DNA from: Streptomyces sp. BK340
Lineage (GTDB): Bacteria; Actinomycetota; Actinomycetes; Streptomycetales; Streptomycetaceae
NCBI RefSeq assembly: GCF_007827595.1
Contig: NZ_VISR01000016.1
Location: forward strand, 124,001 to 188,000
Length of the DNA stretch: 64,000 bases
Direction: 5' to 3'
A program made the translations under genes and the position numbers. The notes under the pieces were generated by a model, which ran no database searches, had not been told where the DNA came from, and was given only the letters and a program-made list of their open reading frames with translations. Shown here piece after piece: positions 7,411 to 15,575 of this stretch (the first letter of the stretch is position 1; each line of letters begins with the position of its first letter).

Positions 7411-9789
7411 GTGACCATCGCGCCAGCCGACCCGGCTTCAGCCGTCCAGGCGACCGCAGCACCGGTGGAGACCGACGGTCCCGGTGCCGCGCTGCTGCGG
7501 ACCCTGACCGAGCTGACCGCCGACCTCCCCGACGCCGACCCCGGCCGGGTCGCCGCGGCCGCGCTGCGGGGCCGCTCCGCCCGGGCCGACGAGGCGGAGT
7601 TGCGCGAGCTGGCCACGGAGGCGGCCGCCGGCCTCATCTCCGAGGACCCCGCCTACTCCCGGCTGGCCGCCCGGCTGCTGACCATCTCGATCCGCGCCGA
7701 GGCCGCCTCGCAGGGCGTGACGTCCTTCACCGAGTCCGTCGCCGTGGGCCACCGCGAGGGCCTGGTCGCCGACCGCACGGCGGAGTTCGTACGACTGCAC
7801 GCCGCGCGTCTCGACACGCTGATCGACGCGGCCGGCGACGACCGCTTCGGCTACTTCGGTCTGCGCACCCTGCACAGCCGCTACCTGCTGCGCCACCCCA
7901 TCACCCGCAAGGTGATCGAGACGCCCCAGCACTTCATGCTGCGCGTCGCCTCGGGTCTCGCCGAGGACGACACGACCCGCTCCGCCGACGAAGTCGCCGC
8001 GCTCTACGGGCTCATGAGCCGCCTCGACTACCTGCCCTCCTCCCCCACGCTCTTCAACTCCGGCACGCGGCACCCCCAGATGTCGTCCTGCTACCTCCTC
8101 GACTCACCGCTGGACGAGCTGGACTCCATCTACGACCGCTACCACCAGGTCGCCCGCCTCTCCAAGCACGCCGGCGGCATCGGTCTGTCGTACTCCCGGA
8201 TCCGCAGCCGCGGTTCGCTGATCCGCGGCACCAACGGGCACTCCAACGGGATCGTCCCGTTCCTGAAGACCCTGGACGCCTCGGTGGCCGCCGTGAACCA
8301 GGGCGGCCGGCGCAAGGGCGCGGCCGCGGTGTACCTGGAGACCTGGCACTCCGACATCGAGGAGTTCCTGGAGCTGCGCGACAACACCGGTGAGGACGCG
8401 CGCCGTACGCACAACCTCAACCTCGCGCACTGGATCCCGGACGAGTTCATGCGCCGGGTGAACGCCGACGAGCAGTGGTCGCTGTTCTCCCCGGCGGACG
8501 TGCCGGAGCTGGTCGATCTGTGGGGCGAGGAGTTCGACGCCGCGTACCGCAAGGCGGAGGCGAACGGGCTCGCGAAGAAGACCATCCCGGCCCGCGACCT
8601 GTACGGCCGCATGATGCGCACCCTCGCGCAGACCGGCAACGGCTGGATGACCTTCAAGGACGCCGCCAACCGCACCGCCAACCAGACGGCCGAGGCGGGC
8701 CACGTCGTCCACTCCTCGAACCTCTGCACGGAGATCCTGGAGGTCACCGACGACGGCGAGACGGCGGTCTGCAACCTGGGCTCGGTCAACCTCGGTGCCT
8801 TCGTGCGGGACGGGGACATCGACTGGGAGCGCCTCGACGAGACCGTCCGCACGGCCGTCACCTTCCTCGACCGCGTCGTCGACATCAACTTCTACCCGAC
8901 CGAGCAGGCGGGCCGCTCCAACGCCAAGTGGCGTCCGGTGGGCCTGGGCGCGATGGGTCTGCAGGACGTCTTCTTCAAGCTGCGCCTGCCCTTCGACTCC
9001 GCCGAGGCCAAGGCCCTGTCGACGCGGATCGCCGAGCGGATCATGCTCGCCGCGTACGAGGCCTCCGCCGACCTGGCCGAGCGCAACGGCGCTCTGCCGG
9101 CCTGGGAGAAGACCCGCACCGCCCGCGGTGTCCTGCACCCCGACCACTACGACGCCGAACTGACCTGGCCCGAGCGCTGGGCGGCCCTGCGCGAGCGGAT
9201 CGCCGAGGTCGGCATGCGCAACTCGCTGCTGCTGGCGATCGCCCCGACCGCCACCATCGCGTCCATCGCGGGCGTGTACGAGTGCATCGAGCCGCAGGTC
9301 TCCAACCTGTTCAAGCGCGAGACGCTGTCCGGTGAGTTCCTGCAGGTCAACTCCTACCTGGTGCAGGACCTCAAGGAGCTGGGCGTCTGGGACGCGCGCA
9401 CCCGTGAGGCGCTGCGCGACTCGGGCGGCTCGGTGCAGGACTTCGCGTGGATCCCGGCCGACGTGCGGGCGCTGTACCGCACGGCGTGGGAGATCCCGCA
9501 GCGCGGCCTGATCGACATGGCCGCTGCCCGCACCCCGTTCCTGGACCAGTCGCAGTCCCTGAACCTGTTCCTGGAGACGCCGACGATCGGCAAGCTCTCC
9601 TCGATGTACGCGTACGCCTGGAAGCAGGGCCTGAAGACGACGTACTACCTGCGCTCCCGCCCGGCGACCCGCATCGCCCGCGCCGCCCAGGCACAGGCCC
9701 AGACCCCCATCCCCGTGCAGCAGGCCGCCGACCCCGACGCCGTCGCCTGCTCCCTTGAGAACCCCGAGTCCTGCGAGGCCTGCCAGTAA
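7411..9789 (+). CDS. nrdA: Class Ia ribonucleoside-diphosphate reductase, alpha subunit NrdA
   Basis: Large catalytic subunit (792 residues) that reduces ribonucleoside diphosphates to deoxyribonucleotides in the cytosol. Visible features are MSSCYLLDS with the first redox cysteine, SNLCTEI with the thiyl-radical cysteine, PTATIASIAGVYECIEP, and a C-terminal CEACQ shuttle pair. GTG 7411 is chosen because GAGGGAGAG lies just upstream and everything before it is riboswitch. The leader carries likely NrdR boxes and a B12 riboswitch, giving dual control. nrdB follows after 56 bp. Confidence 0.96.
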   Translation: MTIAPADPASAVQATAAPVETDGPGAALLRTLTELTADLPDADPGRVAAAALRGRSARADEAELRELATEAAAGLISEDPAYSRLAARLLTISIRAEAASQGVTSFTESVAVGHREGLVADRTAEFVRLHAARLDTLIDAAGDDRFGYFGLRTLHSRYLLRHPITRKVIETPQHFMLRVASGLAEDDTTRSADEVAALYGLMSRLDYLPSSPTLFNSGTRHPQMSSCYLLDSPLDELDSIYDRYHQVARLSKHAGGIGLSYSRIRSRGSLIRGTNGHSNGIVPFLKTLDASVAAVNQGGRRKGAAAVYLETWHSDIEEFLELRDNTGEDARRTHNLNLAHWIPDEFMRRVNADEQWSLFSPADVPELVDLWGEEFDAAYRKAEANGLAKKTIPARDLYGRMMRTLAQTGNGWMTFKDAANRTANQTAEAGHVVHSSNLCTEILEVTDDGETAVCNLGSVNLGAFVRDGDIDWERLDETVRTAVTFLDRVVDINFYPTEQAGRSNAKWRPVGLGAMGLQDVFFKLRLPFDSAEAKALSTRIAERIMLAAYEASADLAERNGALPAWEKTRTARGVLHPDHYDAELTWPERWAALRERIAEVGMRNSLLLAIAPTATIASIAGVYECIEPQVSNLFKRETLSGEFLQVNSYLVQDLKELGVWDARTREALRDSGGSVQDFAWIPADVRALYRTAWEIPQRGLIDMAAARTPFLDQSQSLNLFLETPTIGKLSSMYAYAWKQGLKTTYYLRSRPATRIARAAQAQAQTPIPVQQAADPDAVACSLENPESCEACQ

Positions 9790-9790
9790 T

Positions 9791-9841
9791 GCCCGCCCGT
9801 CGCCCGACCACCACCCCTGGAGGACGGCGCTCCGCGCCGAC
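9791..9841 (+). repeat. Intergenic repeat element, copy 1 (nrdA-nrdB spacer)
   Basis: A 51-bp sequence that recurs at 21013-21063 with about 45 of 51 identical bases. It ends in a small hairpin, GGCGC-tcc-GCGCC. This copy fills nearly the whole nrdA-nrdB spacer and lies between the GGAGG at 9819-9823 and the nrdB ATG at 9846. Confidence 0.7.
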
Positions 9842-9845
9842 AGAG

Positions 9846-10853
9846 ATGACTGCCAAGAACCTGCTCGACCCGGGCTTCGAGCTGACGCTGCGCCCGATGC
9901 GCTACCCCGACTTCTACGAGCGCTACCGGGACGCCATCAAGAACACCTGGACCGTCGAGGAGGTCGACCTCCACTCGGACGTCGCCGACCTGGCCAGGCT
10001 GACGCCGGCCGAGCAGCACCTGATCGGCCGCCTGGTGGCCTTCTTCGCGACGGGCGACTCGATCGTCGCGAACAACCTGGTGCTGACGCTGTACAAGCAC
10101 ATCAACTCCCCGGAGGCGCGCCTGTACCTGTCGCGCCAGCTCTTCGAGGAGGCCGTGCACGTCCAGTTCTATCTGACGCTGCTCGACACCTACCTGCCCG
10201 ACCCGGACGACCGCGCCGCCGCCTTCGCGGCCGTGGAGAACATCCCGTCCATCCGCGAGAAGGCCGGTTTCTGCTTCAAGTGGATCAACGAGGTCGAGAA
10301 GCTGGACCGTCTGGAGTCCAAGGCGGACCGCCGGCGCTTCCTGCTCAACCTCATCTGCTTCGCCGCGTGCATCGAGGGCCTGTTCTTCTACGGCGCCTTC
10401 GCGTACGTCTACTGGTTCCGCAGCCGGGGTCTGCTGCACGGTCTCGCCACCGGCACCAACTGGGTGTTCCGCGACGAGACGATGCACATGTCCTTCGCCT
10501 TCGACGTGGTCGACACCGTCCGCAAGGAGGAGCCGGAGCTCTTCGACGACGAGCTGCAGCAGCAGGTCACGGACATGCTGCGGGAGGCCGTCGAGGCCGA
10601 GCTGCAGTTCGCGCGCGACCTGTGCGGTGACGGCCTGCCGGGCATGAACACCGACTCGATGCGGCAGTACCTCGAGTGCGTCGCCGACCAGCGCCTCGCC
10701 CGCCTCGGCTTCGCCCCGGTGTACGGCTCCGAGAACCCCTTCTCCTTCATGGAGCTGCAGGGCGTCCAGGAGCTGACCAACTTCTTCGAGCGGCGCCCGT
10801 CGGCGTACCAGGTGGCCGTCGAGGGCACGGTCGACCTGGACGAGGACTTCTGA
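9846..10853 (+). CDS. nrdB: Class Ia ribonucleotide reductase, beta subunit NrdB
   Basis: Small, diiron-tyrosyl-radical subunit (335 residues), partner of NrdA. The E-A-V-H-V-Q-F-Y segment carries the metal ligands Glu and His and the radical Tyr in the E-x2-H-x3-Y spacing; RDETMHM supplies the second E-x2-H. The C-terminus ends in an acidic DLDEDF tail, the usual NrdA-docking feature. ATG 9846 (MTAKNLLDPGF) matches known Streptomyces NrdB starts; an ATG at 9789 overlapping the nrdA stop would add 19 residues encoded by a repeat element. In S. coelicolor I recall a third gene, nrdS, after nrdB; none is present here. Confidence 0.95.
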   Translation: MTAKNLLDPGFELTLRPMRYPDFYERYRDAIKNTWTVEEVDLHSDVADLARLTPAEQHLIGRLVAFFATGDSIVANNLVLTLYKHINSPEARLYLSRQLFEEAVHVQFYLTLLDTYLPDPDDRAAAFAAVENIPSIREKAGFCFKWINEVEKLDRLESKADRRRFLLNLICFAACIEGLFFYGAFAYVYWFRSRGLLHGLATGTNWVFRDETMHMSFAFDVVDTVRKEEPELFDDELQQQVTDMLREAVEAELQFARDLCGDGLPGMNTDSMRQYLECVADQRLARLGFAPVYGSENPFSFMELQGVQELTNFFERRPSAYQVAVEGTVDLDEDF

Positions 10854-10941
10854 GTCCGGTCGCTCTCGGTCGGCCATCGATCCGGCGCGCGTTCCGGGGC
10901 TCGCAAGCCGCCTGAGCGCGCGCCGGTCGTCGGCGGCTGTC

Positions 10942-10997
10942 GTTCACCACTCGTCGCTCACCACACGTCGCTCACCACTCGTGGCTCACCACTGCAC
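10942..10997. repeat. 14-bp tandem repeats at the 3' end of the P450 gene
   Basis: Four consecutive 14-bp units of the form GCTCACCACTCGTC, with one to four changes, occupy 10942-10997. The last unit overlaps the stop codon and final codons of the minus-strand P450 gene; the first three lie just downstream of it. This looks like local slippage or expansion. Confidence 0.75.
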
Positions 10998-12356
10998 GGG
11001 CTGCAGCAGCAGCCGGTGGGGCCGGAGCGTGATGCCCACACGGGTGGCGTCGTTCGACCCGCTGACCTGCTCGAGGCGGTACTTCGCCGAGATCGCCGCG
11101 GTGATCAGGCTCAGCTGGGACATGGAGAAGTGGTCGCTGGGGCACTTGCGGTTGCCCACGCTGAACGGGCTCATCGCGTACTTGGGCACCTCCTTCACCC
11201 GCTCGGGCAGCCAGCGGTCGGGGTCGAAGTCGAGGTGGTGGTCGTAGGAACCGCCGTCGCGCTGGATGGCGTACGGGCTGTACACGATGTCCGCCCCCGC
11301 CGGAATGCGATAGCCGCCGAGCGCGGTGTCGGTCACCGCGCGCCGCGTCAATATCCATACGGCGGGCCGCAGCCGCATGGCCTCGACGACGACATTGTTG
11401 GTGTGCCTGAGCTCGCGGACGTCCGCGAATGCAACGGGGCGGCCGCCGGTCACGGATTCGACCTCGGCGCGCACCTTCTCGGCGTGTTCCGGATGTTCCG
11501 CGAGCACCTGGAGCAGCCACATGATCGTGGAGGCGACTGTTTCGCTGCCGGGGGTGAGTATCGCGACCACCTGGTCGTGGATCTCCTGTTCCCCGATGGG
11601 GTCGCCATTGTCGTCCTTCGCCTCCAGCAATGCCGTCAGCAAATCGTCCGGCTTTTGACCAGATGCCCTCCGCTCGGCGACGATCTCGTCGACCAGCAGA
11701 TGCAAATCGGCCAGCGCCCGGTTGAATTCACGGTTGGCGGGGAACGGCAGCCGGTACAGCGGTCCGAGCGGGACGACCATCCTGCGGTACATACCGCGGA
11801 AGACGGTGGCGAGATCGATGCTCAGCCGCTCCGCGCGCTCGTCCATGTAGTCGCCGCGCAGCAGACAGCGGGCGGCGATGCGCACGGCGACCCGGAACGA
11901 CTCCGAGGTGCAGTCGATGGTCTCGCCCACCCGCCAGCGCCCGGTCAGCGCATGCGCCTCCTCCTCCATGATCGAGCCGTACGCGGGGATCGCGTCGAGC
12001 CGGAAGGCGGGCTGGATGGTGCGCCGCTGGCGGCGGTGCCGGGGGCCGTTTGCGGTGGCCACGCCCTCCTTGCCGAGCAGGCCTTCGAGGGACTCCCAGA
12101 GCGGGCCGTCGATCTTGTAGTCGGGGCTGAGCGCCAGTGCGCCGGTGAGCGCCGGTGCGGTGACGGCGTACACCGTCTTGGGGCCGAGCTTCAGACGCAC
12201 GACGTCGCCGTGCTCGCGCAGCCCGGACATGAAGGCGAGCGGGTCGCGGACCAGTTTCAGGCCGTGGCCGAGGACCGGGAGGGCGCCGCCGGCGAGGGGC
12301 GGTTCGCGCAGTCCGGTGCTTTCGGGGACCACGGGCTTCACAGACTCGACGGTCAT
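10986..12356 (-). CDS. cyp170A1: Cytochrome P450, CYP170A-type (albaflavenone synthase)
   Basis: 456-residue P450 predicted to oxidise epi-isozizaene in two steps through albaflavenols to the sesquiterpene ketone albaflavenone. The heme loop FSVGNRKCPSDHF, the ExxR of VEAMRLRP, and the I-helix segment LTPGSETVAS are present. A DDNGD stretch near residue 250 corresponds to the terpene-synthase-like motif that gives S. coelicolor CYP170A1 a second, farnesene synthase activity. Its ATG overlaps the cyclase stop by 4 bp (ATGA), so the two are one operon. A ferredoxin and reductase must come from elsewhere. Confidence 0.93.
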   Translation of the reverse strand: MTVESVKPVVPESTGLREPPLAGGALPVLGHGLKLVRDPLAFMSGLREHGDVVRLKLGPKTVYAVTAPALTGALALSPDYKIDGPLWESLEGLLGKEGVATANGPRHRRQRRTIQPAFRLDAIPAYGSIMEEEAHALTGRWRVGETIDCTSESFRVAVRIAARCLLRGDYMDERAERLSIDLATVFRGMYRRMVVPLGPLYRLPFPANREFNRALADLHLLVDEIVAERRASGQKPDDLLTALLEAKDDNGDPIGEQEIHDQVVAILTPGSETVASTIMWLLQVLAEHPEHAEKVRAEVESVTGGRPVAFADVRELRHTNNVVVEAMRLRPAVWILTRRAVTDTALGGYRIPAGADIVYSPYAIQRDGGSYDHHLDFDPDRWLPERVKEVPKYAMSPFSVGNRKCPSDHFSMSQLSLITAAISAKYRLEQVSGSNDATRVGITLRPHRLLLQPVQW

Positions 12357-13435
12357 TCGTCACCTGCCGCTTCGTTGTTGACGTACGGGGGCGTGGACCG
12401 GTCGTCCCAGCTGTCGACCATGTACCGGCCGGACTCGTGGTGGAACCAGTAGACGGAGCTGAACCAGTTCCGCATATAGCCGACGCAGGCGTGCACGGCG
12501 GCGCTCAATTCCTTTCCGCGGACCGTGCCGTCGGCGAGTTCACCGGCGAACCGCAGGGCGTCCTGCTCGGCTTCGAGGAATTCCGATATGCATTTCTCGA
12601 CGCGCCGCCTCACTTCCTCCACCGCTTCTTCGAGCGTCAGACCCTCATGAGCGACGAGACTGATTCCGAGATTGTGCACCTCGTCGCCCGCTATTTCCTT
12701 CGGCAGTGAGCAGAGGTCGTTGTACCAGGCGGCGAATTCCTGGCTCAGCAGGGCCGCACGGCGATATGCCGGATGTTTTCGCACGAAGTCCGGGAGTTCA
12801 CATCCGGCGCTCGGTTCCAGCAGATCCGTCCATATCCAGTGGGCGAAGGTGAGCCGCCGCAGGGCGAGGTATTCCTCGACCTTCGGGACGTACCCGGCAC
12901 TCCGGTTGCGGAACTCGCGGTCGTAGGCCTCGATCACGTCGTGGAAGTGCCGGGCGAACCGCAGGTTCCAGGTGCGCGGCAGGAACGAGTACAGCCGCAG
13001 CACACTGTCCGCGAAACCCGCAACCAGGGGGTCCGGGTGGTGCAGATGGTGCCGGGGTGCGTCGAGGGCCGCGTGCAGCCGGTGCCGCAGCCGGCGCCAG
13101 TCGGCCACCCGGCCGTGCACCCGGTCACGGTCCTGCCGGTCGTCCCAGACGAAGAACCAGGCGCTGTAGTCCGCGATGGCCTGCAGGACCTCTTCGGGGG
13201 CGCCGGTGTAGTACCCCGCCATCAGGTCGGTGTAGCAAAGACCGTCGGCATATTCCCGCACCTTGTCCGCCGGCATCAGCCGTTTTTCCAGGAGCCACTG
13301 CCGGGTCTTCTCCTGAAGCTTCGGCCAATACGGGTGCTGTTGTCGGGGAATCAAGTCCTCGATCACCGGGAGGGCGAGAGACGGCGGTACTGCGACCGCT
13401 GTCGACGATGTGGTGCCGTGTGAGAAAGCGTGCAC
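12353..13435 (-). CDS. eizA: epi-Isozizaene synthase (class I sesquiterpene cyclase)
   Basis: Converts farnesyl diphosphate to the tricyclic sesquiterpene epi-isozizaene, the precursor of albaflavenone. It has 360 residues, against 361 in S. coelicolor EIZS as I recall it, and is very similar throughout. The first Mg-binding motif is VWDDRQD near residue 98; the NSE triad is NDLCSLPKE near 240; the C-terminal RYMVDSWDDRSTPPY closes the active site. GTG 13435 is chosen because GAGAGGGG lies about 8 bp upstream and MHAFSHGTT matches the family start. It is the first gene of the pair with the P450. Confidence 0.95.
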   Translation of the reverse strand: MHAFSHGTTSSTAVAVPPSLALPVIEDLIPRQQHPYWPKLQEKTRQWLLEKRLMPADKVREYADGLCYTDLMAGYYTGAPEEVLQAIADYSAWFFVWDDRQDRDRVHGRVADWRRLRHRLHAALDAPRHHLHHPDPLVAGFADSVLRLYSFLPRTWNLRFARHFHDVIEAYDREFRNRSAGYVPKVEEYLALRRLTFAHWIWTDLLEPSAGCELPDFVRKHPAYRRAALLSQEFAAWYNDLCSLPKEIAGDEVHNLGISLVAHEGLTLEEAVEEVRRRVEKCISEFLEAEQDALRFAGELADGTVRGKELSAAVHACVGYMRNWFSSVYWFHHESGRYMVDSWDDRSTPPYVNNEAAGDE

Positions 13436-13603
13436 GAACAGTCCCCTCTCAGTCGCCAGGAGCGCACACCCCTCCGTTCCGTGCCGGGCGTGCGCCGTTG
13501 CGTATCCCCGCCCTTCCCATTCAGCACCACAACTGACCATTATGGGAACGGATTTGCTTCACTCACCACCCCATGGTGCGGGAACTTTGTGGCGAACAAA
13601 CGA

Positions 13604-13641
13604 ACGACGCCCGGTCGGGAAGGATCCCGAACGGGCGTCGT
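13604..13641 (-). terminator. Terminator after def
   Basis: A 17-bp stem with a single mismatch (ACGACGCCCGGTCGGGA and its near-complement) and a 4-nt loop, 54 bp after the def stop on the minus strand. It insulates def from the downstream terpene operon, which is on the same strand. Confidence 0.85.
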
Positions 13642-13694
13642 AACGTGCGTCGTTGCTGCTCTCGTACGGTGTCCGTACGGTCGGACCGGACGTC

Positions 13695-14345
13695 TCAGTC
13701 GTTGGCGACGACGGGGTAGCGTGGCTCGTTCTCGGCCATCTGCCGCAGCGCGTCCTTGCGGTCGCGCTTGGACAGACGGTCGATGTACAGGTACCCGTAC
13801 AGGTGGTCGGTCTCGTGCTGCAAACAGCGAGCGAAGTAGCCGGTGCCGCGGACCTTGATCGGGTTGCCCTTCTCGTCCTGGCCGGTCACCTCGGCGTAGT
13901 CGGGACGCGCGAGCGACGCGTACGCGGTCGGTACGGACAGGCAGCCCTCGTTGCTGTCGTCGAGCCGGCGCTTGTCGGCGGGCAGGTCGACCAGCTTCGG
14001 GTTGCACACCACACCGACGTGCCGGACGCCCTCGTCGTCCATGCAATCGTAGACGAAGACCTTCAGGTCGACACCGATCTGATTGGCGGCCAGGCCCACG
14101 CCCTCGGCGGTGCGCTGGCTGGCGAACATGTCCGCGACCAGCTGGTCCAGCTCCGCACCGAACTCGGTGACGTCCTGGCACTCCTTGTGCAGGACCGGGT
14201 TGCCGACGACCGTGATCGGCCGCGAGGTGCCGCGCTCACGCCAGGCGTTCTCGCGCTCCTCGCAGTCCTCCGTGTCGACGACATAGCCCTCGTCGTCGAC
14301 GGGGAGCACGCCCGCGTGCTGCTGATCGGTGTCCTGCTGCGCCAT
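13695..14345 (-). CDS. def: Peptide deformylase
   Basis: Removes the N-formyl group from nascent proteins. It is 216 residues long, with all three family motifs in order: GVGLAANQIG (motif 1), EGCLSVP with the metal-binding Cys (motif 2), and HETDHLYG with the two metal-binding His and the catalytic Glu (motif 3). A roughly 40-residue acidic N-terminal extension before TSRPITVVGNPVL is longer than in E. coli, as is common in actinomycetes. GAGGAAGG lies upstream of ATG 14345. A strong terminator follows. Confidence 0.96.
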   Translation of the reverse strand: MAQQDTDQQHAGVLPVDDEGYVVDTEDCEERENAWRERGTSRPITVVGNPVLHKECQDVTEFGAELDQLVADMFASQRTAEGVGLAANQIGVDLKVFVYDCMDDEGVRHVGVVCNPKLVDLPADKRRLDDSNEGCLSVPTAYASLARPDYAEVTGQDEKGNPIKVRGTGYFARCLQHETDHLYGYLYIDRLSKRDRKDALRQMAENEPRYPVVAND

Positions 14346-14484
14346 GACCGACGTACGCCTTCCTCAGGAAAACAGGGGTGAAGTTGCTGGTACAGGGTAC
14401 GTGGGCACGCCCTGAAGGGGCGCGGGACTGTGCCGAAAGGCGGCCCGCCGCGTGGCCACATCGGACCCGCGGCCGGCCGTGGTC

Positions 14485-15465
14485 TCAGCAGACCTCTTCG
14501 AGATCGCGCCAGTCCCTGGAGTCCGGACTGTCCGCGACCCAGCCGTCCAGCAGCCCCCTTACGAGCGAAGCCGGCGCGGCCACCCCGCACTCCCGCTCGG
14601 GGACCCAGAGCTGCCCGTCCGTGCGATGCCCCAGCGGCCCGGGATGACCCGGTTCGCTGTGATCATGCGGATCGAGATGGACGCCGTCCCCCTCGTCCGA
14701 CGGCATCCGCGACTCCGAGCACATCCGGCACAGCAGCCGCACCGACGACGACCAGTCCTCCGCGGCGAACCCCGCGTCGGCGGCCAGCTGCTCCAGCGCG
14801 TCCCGGTCCGCCTCGGTGGCCGCCTCCAGCAGCACCACCCAGGTGGGGACCGGCGAGGGCGCCCACAGCTCGATCTCGTCGAAGACCGGGTAGGAGTGCC
14901 CGGCGGACGTCGTGCGCTCGCCGTGCGGGACGCCGTCGTGCAGGACGACCTCTCCCCAGCGCCGCCCGGACGAGGGAAGCGGGATGGACAGCACCTCGAT
15001 CCGGGCCGGGTCCAGTCTGCGGCCCCACACCACCTCGGCCTCGCCCTCCGGGGAGAGCCGTACGGCCGCGCTGCCCAGCTCCATGCCGAGCGGCTCGCCG
15101 GAGGCCGTGGCGCCGCCGGGCACCCGCAGCCCGTACGCCTGCCAGGCGCGGCGGGCCAGCGGCCAGTCCTGCAGGGCGGTCGCGGCGATGCCCACGTTCC
15201 ACCAGTCGGGGGCGCCGGTCTCCCGGTCCAGGAGGGCCACGGCGCGCAGTCCGGCGGCGCGGGCCTGCTCCCAGTCGTGCCGGAACTTGTGCAGCAGTGC
15301 GAGGTTGAACCAGGACTCCGCCAGCCAGGGTTCCAGGTCGGCGGCGCGTGTCAGCAGCTCGCCCGCGTCCTCGTACCGGCCGTCGCCGATGAGCGTGAAC
15401 GCGCGGTCTGTGGCCTGCCGCCAGGAGGCGGAGGGCCGGTGCCGTCCCTTGCCGAAGATCCTCAC
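14485..15465 (-). CDS. Tetratricopeptide-repeat protein
   Basis: 326-residue soluble protein. The first 110 residues contain TPR-like helices (DGRYEDAGELLTRAADLEPWLAES, cut here to keep it short of the next helix, then WFNLALLHKFRHDWEQA). The rest is a conserved but uncharacterised region with RLSPEGEAEVVWGRRLDPARI and a Cys pair in LLCRMCSES. I chose GTG 15465 (MRIFGKGRHRPSASW) because upstream residues look non-conserved and a GGCGGGA precedes it. TPR proteins mediate protein-protein contacts; no specific partner can be named. Confidence 0.75.
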   Translation of the reverse strand: MRIFGKGRHRPSASWRQATDRAFTLIGDGRYEDAGELLTRAADLEPWLAESWFNLALLHKFRHDWEQARAAGLRAVALLDRETGAPDWWNVGIAATALQDWPLARRAWQAYGLRVPGGATASGEPLGMELGSAAVRLSPEGEAEVVWGRRLDPARIEVLSIPLPSSGRRWGEVVLHDGVPHGERTTSAGHSYPVFDEIELWAPSPVPTWVVLLEAATEADRDALEQLAADAGFAAEDWSSSVRLLCRMCSESRMPSDEGDGVHLDPHDHSEPGHPGPLGHRTDGQLWVPERECGVAAPASLVRGLLDGWVADSPDSRDWRDLEEVC

Positions 15466-15575
15466 GATTCCCGCCTGCCAGTTCCAGTTCCGCACGTGGG
15501 CTGGCTTGTGCCCCCGAACACCCTCTCCCTCGCATCCAACCACGTACGGCGGGAGGGCCGCTCATTACCCATGGG

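Noticed and set aside
14400..14470. GC-rich stretch similar to 7010-7060 (AGGGGCGCGGG...GGCCCGCCG), perhaps another dispersed repeat
   Set aside because: Such motifs are widespread in Streptomyces intergenic DNA, and the similarity between these two places is short and patchy; not enough to define an element.
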